Source: Taibaiella helva (lineage in GTDB: Bacteria; Bacteroidota; Bacteroidia; Chitinophagales; Chitinophagaceae). Taken from it: a DNA stretch of 64,000 nucleotides. A program made the translations under genes and the position numbers. The stretch is taken from positions 101,201 to 165,200 of the forward strand of contig NZ_QUZZ01000011.1 of assembly GCF_003545695.1 (NCBI RefSeq). Direction: 5' to 3'. The notes beneath the pieces were generated by a model. It was not told the origin of the DNA. It searched no databases and saw only the letters and a list, made by a program, of their open reading frames with translations. Shown here one piece after another: positions 26,092-34,913 of the stretch (its first letter is position 1; every line of letters starts with the position of its first letter).

Positions 26092-28698
26092 TTATTGATA
26101 CACCTTTACAATATCTTTCAGCTCGTTCAGCTTCAGGAGGGCCTCCACGGGGGTAAGGGTATTGATGTCTACCGTGAACAGCTGGGTCTGTATCCGGCGC
26201 AGGTCTTCGCCCAGGCCATCGAAGATATTCAGCTGGAAATTCTGCACCGGTATCTTCTTTACCCTTTCGGTGGACGTGTTGTCGGCATGTTTTTCTTCCA
26301 GCACGGCCAGTATTTCGTTGGCTCGGTCGGTGAGCGATGCGGGCATGCCGGCCATACGGGCTACCTGGATACCAAAACTGTGGCGGCTGCCGCCGGGCTC
26401 CAGCTTACGCAGGAAAATCACTTTGTTGCCTGTTTCCTTATGGGTAATGTGGTAGTTCTTTACGCGGGCCAGCTTGTGCTCCAGTTCGTTCAGCTCGTGG
26501 TAGTGCGTGGCAAATAAGGTTTTGGGCTTGTGTGCGTGGCCCTGTATATGCTCTACCAGCGCCCAGGCAATCGAGATACCATCGTAGGTGCTGGTGCCCC
26601 GGCCGATCTCGTCAAGCAGGATGAGACTTCGGGCACTGAGGTTGTTGACAATGCTGGCCGTTTCGTTCATCTCGACCATAAAGGTAGACTCGCCGCCGCT
26701 CAGGTTGTCGGAGGCCCCCACTCGGGTAAATATCTTATCGGTAAGGCCGATCAGGGCGGCCGTTGCGGGTACGTAGCTGCCCATATGCGCCATCAGGGTA
26801 ATGAGCGCGGTCTGGCGCAGCAGGGCCGATTTACCGCTCATATTGGGGCCGGTGAGGATAATCACCTGCTGCTCCTCTTTGTTGAGGAGGATATCGTTGG
26901 CCACATAGCTGTCGCCGGGCTGCAGGTGCTGCTCGATCACAGGATGCCGGCCCAGCCTGATGTCCAGCACCTGGTCGTCGCTCATCTGCGGGCGGCAATA
27001 CTGGTATTCCCTGGCAATATGGGCAAAGGACAGCAGGCAGTCGATCCGCGCTATGGCCTGGGCATTCTGCTGCATGCGGCCCAGGGCGGTTTGCAGCTTA
27101 TCGACAAGCGCATCGTAGATCTGCAGCTCCAGGCTGGCGATCTTTTCTTCGGCGCCCAATATCTTTTCTTCGTATTCTTTCAGCTCAGGCGTAATGTAAC
27201 GTTCGGCGTTGGCCAGCGTTTGCTTGCGTATCCATTCGGGCGGTACCTTATCCTTGTGGGTATTGGTGACCTCGAGATAATAGCCGAATACATTGTTGAA
27301 GGCGACTTTGAGGGAAGGGATACCGGTACGCTGGCTTTCGGCCTGCTGAATCTGCAGCAGGTATTCCTTGCCGCTGTAGGCGATCTTGCGCAGCTGGTCC
27401 AGCTCCTCGTGCACACCTTCTTTAATAGCGCCGCCTTTGTTGACGGCTACCGGCGCTTCTTCGTTCAGCTGGCTGGTAATGGTATCCTGGATATCGGTAC
27501 AGGGGTCAATGCCTGCCGTTAGCAGGGCAACCTGCCCTTCCATCTGTCCGCCTAAGGTTTTGACAGCGGCGCAATGCTGAAGGCTGCGGCCCAGCTGGAT
27601 CACTTCCCGCGGGCCGATCTTTTTCAAAGGGACCTTGGCGGCCAGACGCTCAATATCGCCGATCTGCTTCAGGTGCTTTCGGCATTCGTCAGCAGCATCC
27701 TGGTTGCGGATAAAAGCAGAAACCCAGTCGAGCCGCTGTTCGATCTGCGCCTTATCAGCAAGAGGAAAAATGATCCAGCGCTTGAGGAGGCGCGAGCCCA
27801 TGGGCGTAAGGGTATGATCCATGGCCTGCAGCAAGGTATAGCCGTTCTCCACGGGGCTGTGCATCAGCTCCAGGTTACGTATTGTAAACCGGTCCATCCA
27901 CAGGAACTCGGTGGCTGTAATGCGCTGTATGGAGTTGATGTGCTGTATATGCGGGTGCTCCGTATCCTTGAGGTAATGCAGGGCAGCGCCGGCGGCGATG
28001 ATGGCTGCCGGCCACTCTTCGATGCCATAGCCTTTGAGCGATTGCGTATCGAAGTGACGCATCAGGGTCTCGTAGCCGTAATGGTGCTGGAAAATCCAGT
28101 CTTCGAGGGAAAAGGTATAATACTTCTGGTCCAGCGCTTCTTTGAACAGGCGTTGTTTGCCTTTGGCGATCAGCACCTCGGAAGGCTGAAAGCTTTGCAG
28201 CAGCTTATCCATGTATTCCATATTGCCCTGGGCCACGAAAAATTCCCCGGTGGAGATATCGAGAAAGGCCACGCCGTTCTCTTTTTCGTCGAGGTATACG
28301 GCAGCCAGGAAATTGTTGCTTTTGTTTTCGAGCAGCTTGTCATTTACGGCGACACCGGGCGTTACGATCTCGGTAACGCCACGTTTCACGATGCCTTTTA
28401 CGGCCTTGGGATCTTCCAGCTGGTCGCAGATCGCCACGCGATGGCCTGCCTTGACCAGCTTGTGCAGGTAGGTGTCGAGCGAGTGATGAGGAAAGCCTGC
28501 GAGCTCGATATGGGACGCCGCGCCATTGGCCCTTTTGGTCAGGGTAATGCCCAGCACTTTGGATGCGATCAGCGCATCTTCTTTGAAGGTTTCGTAAAAA
28601 TCGCCTACGCGAAACAGCAATACCGCATCGGGGTAACGGCTTTTTATCGCCTGGTGCTGTTTCATCAACGGGGTTTCTTCTGCAGATTTCTTTGCCAT
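26092..28698 (-). CDS. mutS: DNA mismatch repair protein MutS
   Basis: The protein has 868 residues, the usual length. The mismatch-reading motif GDFYETF is at 32-38 (Phe34 and Glu36). The ATPase domain has Walker A GPNMSGKSALLRQ, the signature LSGGESTFMVEM, Walker B LILLDEIGRGTSTYDG and the switch histidine in LFATHYHELNELE. It recognises mismatches and recruits MutL. The ATG lies only eight bases after a TATTTTTG promoter element, so the mRNA may be nearly leaderless. Confidence 0.98.
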   Translation of the reverse strand: MAKKSAEETPLMKQHQAIKSRYPDAVLLFRVGDFYETFKEDALIASKVLGITLTKRANGAASHIELAGFPHHSLDTYLHKLVKAGHRVAICDQLEDPKAVKGIVKRGVTEIVTPGVAVNDKLLENKSNNFLAAVYLDEKENGVAFLDISTGEFFVAQGNMEYMDKLLQSFQPSEVLIAKGKQRLFKEALDQKYYTFSLEDWIFQHHYGYETLMRHFDTQSLKGYGIEEWPAAIIAAGAALHYLKDTEHPHIQHINSIQRITATEFLWMDRFTIRNLELMHSPVENGYTLLQAMDHTLTPMGSRLLKRWIIFPLADKAQIEQRLDWVSAFIRNQDAADECRKHLKQIGDIERLAAKVPLKKIGPREVIQLGRSLQHCAAVKTLGGQMEGQVALLTAGIDPCTDIQDTITSQLNEEAPVAVNKGGAIKEGVHEELDQLRKIAYSGKEYLLQIQQAESQRTGIPSLKVAFNNVFGYYLEVTNTHKDKVPPEWIRKQTLANAERYITPELKEYEEKILGAEEKIASLELQIYDALVDKLQTALGRMQQNAQAIARIDCLLSFAHIAREYQYCRPQMSDDQVLDIRLGRHPVIEQHLQPGDSYVANDILLNKEEQQVIILTGPNMSGKSALLRQTALITLMAHMGSYVPATAALIGLTDKIFTRVGASDNLSGGESTFMVEMNETASIVNNLSARSLILLDEIGRGTSTYDGISIAWALVEHIQGHAHKPKTLFATHYHELNELEHKLARVKNYHITHKETGNKVIFLRKLEPGGSRHSFGIQVARMAGMPASLTDRANEILAVLEEKHADNTSTERVKKIPVQNFQLNIFDGLGEDLRRIQTQLFTVDINTLTPVEALLKLNELKDIVKVYQ

Positions 28699-28706
28699 GT
28701 TCCAGG

Positions 28707-28714
28707 CAAAAATA
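28707..28714 (-). promoter_or_regulatory. -7 element of the mutS promoter
   Basis: The minus strand reads TATTTTTG, an exact TAnnTTTG match, ending eight bases before the mutS ATG. Transcription would start within a few bases of the start codon. Confidence 0.55.
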
Positions 28715-28786
28715 ACTTTGATTTCAGAATGTTCCGCGTGGCGGCGCCAAAAGTTATTGACAGCAGCTCCGCCGAATGTGGGAATG

Positions 28787-30346
28787 TCAGGTCTGAGCAG
28801 GGGCCGGCGACTGAGCCGCCACCTGTCGGGTGATATAGGCGGTATAGCTGATCTTTTCGATCTTGCTTTCCAGCCAGCCGTAGTAGTTGAAGTAGAGAAA
28901 GTACAGCTCTTTTACCGGGTCGTGGCGGTAATGTTCCAGCCGTCCCATAAAGCCCCGGATGATGTTCAGCCGCTCTTTTTCGCCGGCCGCGCCCACCAGG
29001 TGCTTCAGGAAGAGCATCAGGTCTTTTTCAAAAGGCAGCAGCTTTTTCTTGTTGTACAGGCGGAAGTAATTGGTGGAAATGGCATTGCTGAGCTGCAGGA
29101 AGCTTTTCTTTTCGAGGAGAATGAGCAGGTAAAATATCGAGGTGAAATACAGGATATCTTCCCGCTGCAGGTCCTGGTTGATATTGACGGCATCCAGCAG
29201 CAGGTCTTCCGCTTTATCGTAGGCTTCCAGCACGAAGTAGGAGATGCAGAGCGAGCAGATGATCGATAGGCCCATTACCGGGGGCAGGGCGCGATGCGTT
29301 TTGGCAAGAATATCGGCAGCGCTGCGTTCAAGCAGCGCAGCCACCTCGGCATACTGCGCCTGTTTGTGAAAGATCTTCAGCCGGGTATGAAAGGACATGA
29401 TCTCCCAGCGTTCCAGCTCGTTCCTGTCCAGGTGCCCGGCGGCCAGTGTCTCGTAGACGTCCAGGTATTGTGCAGCCGCCTCCGGGTCTTTCAGGGCAAA
29501 AGCATTGTAAAATATATAATCGCAGCAATTGAACAGCAGCGCGGGGCTTTGTCCTATATGATGCGGATGCTGCTGCCACAGCCGGGTCAGTGCCTTGACA
29601 TGAACAGCGCATTGCCCGAAACGGTAAGCCAGGTGGGCAGCGGCGCAAAGGTTGAAATGGCGGAGGAGCTGCAGCAATACGCAATCTTCATCCAGGTCGA
29701 TCCCGTGTAGTTCGTCTTCAATAGCGGCAATGCGTTGCAATTGCTCCGGGGTGCAGCGGAGATAGGTGAACTGTTTGAAGGTGATCAGCTCGCGGCGCAG
29801 GACCTGCAGCTGCTGCTCCCATTGCAGCCGTTGCAGCACCTTTCGTTGCAGCAGCAGCAGGCGGGCGCTCTCCTTCTTAAAATGCTTGTAGTCGTAGTAA
29901 GGCAGTATTTTATAGTAGAGCTGTAGCAGCTTGAGCTGGGTGCTGTACAGCTCATATTTCAAGGCTGTAGCCCAGGCCATATCAGCAAGCTTTTCGGCTG
30001 AGGCCACCAGGTTCTTGGCCATCAGCGCCTCGGCTTCCAGCATAATGAACTGCAGCCGGATGAGGGGATCTTTGCGGCGCTGGTAGACCATCGACGACAG
30101 GATATCGTTCCAGAGATGGTTCTTCAGTCCTGAAAAATGGGAAGCTGTTTTTACGCCCATCTTCTTCATGAACAGCTTCTCATCGTTGACGGCACTGTTT
30201 TCCAGCAGTTCGAAAAGCTGGAGGTGCAGGGACTGGTTACGGTCTGCGTAGCGCTTGGCCATCTTTTTGTAATAAGCCTTTTCATGCCCTTCCAGGTTGC
30301 GTACCAATTGGTGCACCTCGTTCTTACGTGTTTCCGTAGCAGACAT
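28787..30346 (-). CDS. Large helical protein of unknown function
   Basis: The protein has 519 residues with no signal peptide or membrane helix. It looks all-alpha, rich in Leu, Gln, Arg, His and Tyr (LQLLRHFNLCAAAHLAYRFG, KAEDLLLDAVNINQD), and may fold into TPR-like hairpins. I do not recognise a characterised family. Similar all-helical proteins of about 500 residues occur in Chitinophagaceae. It lies upstream of mutS on the same strand, 88 bases away, with the mutS promoter between them, so co-transcription is possible but not needed. Confidence 0.65.
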   Translation of the reverse strand: MSATETRKNEVHQLVRNLEGHEKAYYKKMAKRYADRNQSLHLQLFELLENSAVNDEKLFMKKMGVKTASHFSGLKNHLWNDILSSMVYQRRKDPLIRLQFIMLEAEALMAKNLVASAEKLADMAWATALKYELYSTQLKLLQLYYKILPYYDYKHFKKESARLLLLQRKVLQRLQWEQQLQVLRRELITFKQFTYLRCTPEQLQRIAAIEDELHGIDLDEDCVLLQLLRHFNLCAAAHLAYRFGQCAVHVKALTRLWQQHPHHIGQSPALLFNCCDYIFYNAFALKDPEAAAQYLDVYETLAAGHLDRNELERWEIMSFHTRLKIFHKQAQYAEVAALLERSAADILAKTHRALPPVMGLSIICSLCISYFVLEAYDKAEDLLLDAVNINQDLQREDILYFTSIFYLLILLEKKSFLQLSNAISTNYFRLYNKKKLLPFEKDLMLFLKHLVGAAGEKERLNIIRGFMGRLEHYRHDPVKELYFLYFNYYGWLESKIEKISYTAYITRQVAAQSPAPAQT

Positions 30347-30771
30347 CGGACTTCCGTTTGAAAGTATATTATCGATAATAAAGATACGGTATTCCGGAAT
30401 ACTGAAATGAAGAAGAAATTAAAGTGTCCTAATACTTTGATTATTATACGTTTGAGGCAAATTAAAGCGATCAAAGACCTGTTCTGATCACTGAATTTAA
30501 CGGAATATTTTAATTGTGGAAGCCCCGGGCTTATTGCACCTTTACATTGCAATAACACAAAAGCCATTACTAGCCCCGTACAAAACCCTATTCCGATAAA
30601 ATGAACCGAACGATCTACTCCTGCTTTTTATTCTTTAAACAAGCCCTATCTTTAAAACGAATAAAACATTGAACCTGTGAAACCCCTTACCTGATCACTG
30701 TATACGGTTCAGCACCCGTGCTCAGGTACGACCGCAATTTTACCCGAATACATCGTTCTGCTTCAATGGAA
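30347..30771. other. Gene-free stretch with a possible small RNA on the plus strand
   Basis: I see no protein gene over 25 codons with support. TATCTTTA at 30647-30654 is one base off the -7 consensus. Downstream, ACCTGA (about 30689) can pair with TCAGGT (about 30721), enclosing a hairpin AGCAC-CC-GTGCT. The strong terminator at 30772-30804 would end such a transcript. No plus-strand gene otherwise uses this terminator. Confidence 0.3.
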
Positions 30772-30804
30772 AAGCCCCGCAAATCCTTGCGGGGCTTCAT
30801 TTTT
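30772..30804. terminator. Bidirectional terminator hairpin
   Basis: AAGCCCCGCAA (30772-30782) pairs perfectly with TTGCGGGGCTT (30787-30797) around ATCC. On the plus strand CA and seven T residues follow; on the minus strand only a TTTT tract follows. On the minus strand it would end the ArsR-family gene; the better T run points to a plus-strand transcript. Confidence 0.85.
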
Positions 30805-30818
30805 TTAGCTTAGTGTTT

Positions 30819-31175
30819 TTATTTTTCTGAATTGATCAGCTCTTTCACGAAATGACCAACAGAGGCTATGCGTGCATGATTGAGCGCATAGTGGATGAAT
30901 TTACCGTCACGCTCCGTGATCACGATATCGGCGCGACGCAGGATAGCAAGGTGCTGTGAAGCTACCGACTGCTCCAGGCGCAGCTTTACATAAATGTCAG
31001 TAACGTTCATCCTTTTATTTTCTTCCAGCAGCTTTATGATTTGTTGACGCAGTTTGTGGTTAATCGCTCTTAAGGTCATTGCGGCACTTTTCACCGCCAC
31101 ATAATCCAGCTTAATCGGCTCATTTGCTTCTTCTTTCCGAATTACCAAAGTGTTTGCTGACACTGTTTGTTCCAT
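30819..31175 (-). CDS. ArsR/SmtB-family winged-helix transcription regulator
   Basis: The protein has 118 residues. The winged-helix core spans about 30-110: INHKLRQQIIKLLEENKRMNVTDIYVKL, recognition helix EQSVASQHLAILRRADIV, and wing ITERDGKFIHYALN. I see no CxC metal-binding motif in the recognition helix, so a metal-sensing role is not supported; it may sense another cue or act constitutively. A TATCTTTG promoter lies about 105 bases upstream. No operon partner is adjacent. Confidence 0.88.
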   Translation of the reverse strand: MEQTVSANTLVIRKEEANEPIKLDYVAVKSAAMTLRAINHKLRQQIIKLLEENKRMNVTDIYVKLRLEQSVASQHLAILRRADIVITERDGKFIHYALNHARIASVGHFVKELINSEK

Positions 31176-31531
31176 TGTATATACTATTTAAGATAAGTGA
31201 TTAAATAAATTGTGTAAGATTACGTCCGATAAGCAAATCTTTTATGGTTTATAAATGGAGGGGAATAGGGTAGTGTCGGGCAAAGATAGCGAATTTCTAA
31301 TATATCTTAGGGGGATGACATATATAAGCCAGTTAATCTCGTGTTAATATGATGAAAACGGGCTTCGTCAATAAGGAGAAATAAAGATGGATTTATTTCT
31401 TATGTCACATTATTGTCTTTTTATGTATTTGTTAAACAAATGATTATATGACTTACATTTACCCTTTGTGCATTGGGTTTGAATGAACGTTCACTTGTCA
31501 AACGCAAAAAAGAGATATTTATTTTATTGAC
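31176..31531. other. AT-rich intergenic stretch with the promoter of the ArsR-type gene
   Basis: The only clear signal is TATCTTTG on the minus strand at 31281-31288, about 105 bases before the ArsR-type ATG. No gene is seen. No terminator is obvious for the upstream histidine kinase, and I find no response-regulator gene here. Confidence 0.5.
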
Positions 31532-32806
31532 TTATGTCATGGGGAATTCAAGGGTAAAGGTGCTGCCTTTGCCTGGTGTGCTGTCGACTTTTATTTTGCC
31601 CTGATGGGCATCGACAACCGATTTAACATAGCTGAGGCCCAGCCCGAAACCCTTTACATTGTGCAGGTTGCCGGTATGCGCGCGATAGAATTTCTCGAAA
31701 ATATGGCCGATCGTTTCTTTGGACATGCCGATGCCATTGTCTTTGATGCGGATCGCTATCGTTTTGGCATTGGGATTGCTGGTCTCGATCGCAATGTGAG
31801 TAGGATCCTTGGAATATTTGATAGCATTATCCAGCAGGTTGGCGATGATATTGGAAAAATGCACCTCGTCGGCTTTGATAAACCAGCGTTTGGCCACCAG
31901 CTTTTGCTCCAGGGTGCCATGCTTCTCTTCCACCATAAGCATAATATTGGCCGCAGCATTGGCGACTACGTCATGCACATCCACTGTCTGCAGGTTCAGC
32001 TCGAGGTCGTTGGTATCCAGTTGAGCAGCCTGCAATATCTTCTCTACCTGCTTGTTCATCCGTTTGTTCTCTTCACGTATGATGCCGGTATAATAATCGA
32101 TCTGGTCGCCGCGGCCCTGTACCTTCGGATTGCCCAGGGCATCGACTGCCAGTGATATGGTCGCCAGCGGCGTCTTAAACTCATGCGTCATGTTATTGAT
32201 GAAATCCGACTTGATCTCTGAGAGCTGCTTTTGCCGGAATACCGTGCGCACTGTGACGGCGAAAGCGGAAATGATGATCACGGTAAACAGGACAGATGCG
32301 CCGATCATCCAGGAGGTACGGCGGAGAATATAATTTTTGGGCTTGTTGATGTATAGGGAAATGAAGTAGCGGTTATCGGCAGTGATCGATTTATGAAAAG
32401 AGTTGGCGAACATAAGGTCCATGTTATAGCCCGGCGATTTGATCGCGCTGTAATTCCAGTCGTTGCTCATGATGGCAAACTCGTAGCTGAGATCGATCCC
32501 GTTCTTGTTCAGCTCCTGCTTGATGAGATCGTTGATCTCACTGGAAGGAATCCTGTTAAGCTGTTCCCAGAAGTAATTGGAAGCTTCGCGGCTTTCCCAG
32601 GCCGCGGTTTTGGGATTAACGCCCAGCACGGAAGCCAGCCGTTCCTTGATGCCTTTAACGATGCCCACATATGCATTTTCCAGGTCAAGGTAGTAGTTCT
32701 GCTTCTGCACCTGGAGCACGTTCTGGATCCAGGACATCTGCAACATCATAAGGCCCACTAAGGAAAGGGTGATAAGGATCACAATGGAGGGGAAAACTCT
32801 TTTCAT
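31532..32806 (-). CDS. Membrane sensor histidine kinase without adjacent regulator
   Basis: The product has 424 residues. Two membrane helices (about 7-24 and 166-188) flank a periplasmic sensor domain of about 140 residues. The HisKA region has H208 in NNMTHEFKTPLA. The catalytic ATPase has the N box NLLDNAIKYS, DNGIGMSKE and GFGLGLSYVK. Related Bacteroidota kinases (RprX type) usually sit next to an OmpR-family regulator. None is within reach here: downstream is an ArsR-type gene and upstream a divergent yqgE. Confidence 0.93.
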   Translation of the reverse strand: MKRVFPSIVILITLSLVGLMMLQMSWIQNVLQVQKQNYYLDLENAYVGIVKGIKERLASVLGVNPKTAAWESREASNYFWEQLNRIPSSEINDLIKQELNKNGIDLSYEFAIMSNDWNYSAIKSPGYNMDLMFANSFHKSITADNRYFISLYINKPKNYILRRTSWMIGASVLFTVIIISAFAVTVRTVFRQKQLSEIKSDFINNMTHEFKTPLATISLAVDALGNPKVQGRGDQIDYYTGIIREENKRMNKQVEKILQAAQLDTNDLELNLQTVDVHDVVANAAANIMLMVEEKHGTLEQKLVAKRWFIKADEVHFSNIIANLLDNAIKYSKDPTHIAIETSNPNAKTIAIRIKDNGIGMSKETIGHIFEKFYRAHTGNLHNVKGFGLGLSYVKSVVDAHQGKIKVDSTPGKGSTFTLEFPMT

Positions 32807-32979
32807 AGCTTGGCCAAAGGTAAAGGATGCAAGCGATTATTACTTTATACTTAACGTTTTGGTTTTTAGTTTTAACAAACAATGCTTTGTTAAGAAACGG
32901 GAGTATGCCTAAATAATGAAACGAAGAACTTGGATTTAAGGAGCGGTGGTTTAATTTTATAACGACAAACCGTTCATTA

Positions 32980-33558
32980 ATGGATATACTTGACTTGCGC
33001 AGATCGACCAATATCAAGCCGGCAGCGGGAAAGCTGCTGATCGCTGAGCCTTTCCTTACCGATCCGGGCTTTGCCCGCACGGTGGTGCTGCTCTGCGAGC
33101 ACGGCGATGACGGCAGCATCGGCTTTGTATTGAACCGGCCTTCGTCCAGCAGTATAAGCGATCTGCTGCCCGAGCTGAACAATGTATCCTTGCCGATATT
33201 CGAGGGCGGCCCCGTACGCAACGATACCCTGCATCTCATACACAAGATGCCGGAGCTGATGGGTGGCGCCGAGGTGCTGCCCGGGGTATTCTGGGGCGGT
33301 TCGTATGCTCACCTGGCGTATGTGCTGGAACATCATGAGCCCGACGCGGCCATGCTCCGTCTTTTCATCGGCTATTCCGGCTGGGACAAAGGGCAGCTGG
33401 AGGCGGAGCTTGAAGAAGGCGCCTGGCTGGTAGCCGACAGCTTCAACGATCTCATTTTCGGTACCGAATCGGGCCGGGTATGGCAAGACTCCATCCGTTC
33501 GCTGGGCAGCGCTTTCGCCTTCCTGGCCAATATGCCTTTGCATCCGCAGCTGAATTAA
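32980..33558 (+). CDS. YqgE/AlgH family protein
   Basis: The protein has 192 residues. Family marks are AAGKLLIAEPFLTDPGFARTVVLLCEH, GSIGFVLNRPSS, GGPVRNDTLHLIH and GYSGWDKGQLEAELEEGAWLV. The fold is known from structures; the role is not settled (AlgH was first described as a regulator of alginate genes). It is the first of three same-strand genes ahead of metK. Promoter-like TAATTTTA is present upstream (one mismatch). Confidence 0.95.
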   Translation: MDILDLRRSTNIKPAAGKLLIAEPFLTDPGFARTVVLLCEHGDDGSIGFVLNRPSSSSISDLLPELNNVSLPIFEGGPVRNDTLHLIHKMPELMGGAEVLPGVFWGGSYAHLAYVLEHHEPDAAMLRLFIGYSGWDKGQLEAELEEGAWLVADSFNDLIFGTESGRVWQDSIRSLGSAFAFLANMPLHPQLN

Positions 33559-33597
33559 GCATCCGGGCTGTTTCCCGCCTGCTAAAGCAAGGTGTCT

Positions 33598-33605
33598 TAT
33601 ATTTG
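33598..33605 (+). promoter_or_regulatory. -7-like element just before the YiiX-like gene
   Basis: TATATTTG matches TAnnTTTG and ends five bases before the ATG at 33611, which would give a leaderless mRNA. A -33 element is not evident, so it could be fortuitous. Confidence 0.4.
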
Positions 33606-33610
33606 CCCAC

Positions 33611-34324
33611 ATGAGCCATGAGGTTTCAGAAAACAAGCATCGCAGGATAGAAGGTGGTCTGCTGATCGTCATGCTGCTGTTATTTGTCGCTGTGTACAAC
33701 CGGCGCTGGATCAGGAACGAGCTGAATCCCCGGCCTGCGGTCACAACGCTGAACGCCGGCGACCGCAGGGCTGCCCATTCCTGGAACAGGGCCCGCGCCG
33801 ACAGCGCTATCCGTATTGTACGCAATGGCGACCTGGTGCTGCGTTCGGGCAGCGATGCCATCAGCGCATTGTTCAAGCGGGTCAATACCCGCGACAAAAA
33901 CTACTCTCATGCCGGTATTGTTTTCATCGAGAACGGCTATCCTTTCGTATACAATTGTATCGGCAGCGCAGCCGATCCCGATGCGCTCCTGCGCCGCGAT
34001 TCGCTCTGCGCCTATATTTCGCCCGCCGAAAACCTGGGCTATGCGGTTTATCGCTACCGGCTGCGGCCCGCGCAGGCAGAAAAGCTGTATACCGTTGCGC
34101 TCCGTTACTTTAAGGAGCGCCGCCGCTTTGATCCGCATTTCGACCTGACCACCGACAGTGCTCTATACTGCACCGAGTTTGTGTATAAGGCCATGCTGGA
34201 GACGACGGGCGATAAAAAGTATCTCCCGCTGACAGAGGCTTCCGGCTTCAGCTTTGTTTCGGTTGACAACCTGTTTGTCCGCAAGGACATGGCGCTGGTT
34301 TGCAGAATAGGTTATATACAGTAA
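33611..34324 (+). CDS. YiiX/YebB-like NlpC/P60-superfamily cysteine hydrolase
   Basis: The product has 237 residues. An N-terminal hydrophobic helix at about 15-29 suggests membrane anchoring or export. The permuted papain-like core has GDLVLRSG (about 73-80), the catalytic H100 in NYSHAGIVF, and C187 in LYCTEFVYK. Members cleave amide bonds in cell-wall peptides, lipids or lipoproteins; the substrate is unknown. It lies between yqgE and a lipoprotein gene on the same strand. Confidence 0.8.
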   Translation: MSHEVSENKHRRIEGGLLIVMLLLFVAVYNRRWIRNELNPRPAVTTLNAGDRRAAHSWNRARADSAIRIVRNGDLVLRSGSDAISALFKRVNTRDKNYSHAGIVFIENGYPFVYNCIGSAADPDALLRRDSLCAYISPAENLGYAVYRYRLRPAQAEKLYTVALRYFKERRRFDPHFDLTTDSALYCTEFVYKAMLETTGDKKYLPLTEASGFSFVSVDNLFVRKDMALVCRIGYIQ

Positions 34325-34344
34325 ATTCGCATGCCGAAAGTTAA

Positions 34345-34842
34345 ATGATGAAAAAGCAAACAAGTCTCTTTATGGTAATGTTGCTTGCCGCAACAGTGCT
34401 GTACTCCTGCAAGAATACCAATTCGCCCCAGGCGGTTACGGAAAAGTTCCTCAACAGCTTTGTGCAGATGGACTATGAGACCGCCCGGTCCCTGTCGACC
34501 AGGAATACCTGGGAGCTGCTGGATATATGGGCGTCCTTTGCCAAGGAAATCCCCGAGTCGGTCAAGAAAGAAAAGGCCGAGCATTTCAAAGTAAAGATCA
34601 CCGGTAATAAAAAGGAATCGGACAGTACCGTGATCGTATCCTATACCACCGAGCCCAAGATCCTTCCATTCAACAAGCTGCGGCTGCTGCGCCAGCGCGA
34701 TATAGAAGGCCGCGAGCGCTGGAAGGTTGATATTTCAACCCTGGATCTTATCGGGGGAGAAGAGCTTTATATCGAAGAAGAGCAAAAGGCTGTCGATGTC
34801 GAACGTATCCCGGCCGATACCATCCGGGATAAGGAAGATTAA
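34345..34842 (+). CDS. DUF4878-like lipoprotein
   Basis: The product has 165 residues. The signal peptide ends in LYSC, with Cys 22 likely lipidated. The domain SPQAVTEKFLNSFVQMDYETAR is typical of DUF4878 (an NTF2-like fold), followed by strands KVKITGNKKESDSTVIVSYTT and an acidic tail. Function is unknown. The start is 34345 or the next ATG at 34348. It is the last gene before the metK promoter. Confidence 0.75.
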   Translation: MMKKQTSLFMVMLLAATVLYSCKNTNSPQAVTEKFLNSFVQMDYETARSLSTRNTWELLDIWASFAKEIPESVKKEKAEHFKVKITGNKKESDSTVIVSYTTEPKILPFNKLRLLRQRDIEGRERWKVDISTLDLIGGEELYIEEEQKAVDVERIPADTIRDKED

Positions 34843-34850
34843 GTTCCCGC

Positions 34851-34882
34851 TTTGCGTATTTATTCTCATTCCCCTACCTTTG
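34851..34882 (+). promoter_or_regulatory. Promoter of metK
   Basis: TTTG (34851-34854), 20 bases, then TACCTTTG (34875-34882): a full match to the Bacteroidota pattern. The leader is only about 25 bases, too short for a SAM riboswitch. Confidence 0.85.
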
Positions 34883-34913
34883 AGAAATTTTTTTATAAAC
34901 TGTTTAATCAAAT

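Noticed and set aside
34883..34913. Possible SAM riboswitch ahead of metK
   Set aside because: The leader between promoter and start is only about 25-30 bases, too short for a SAM aptamer.
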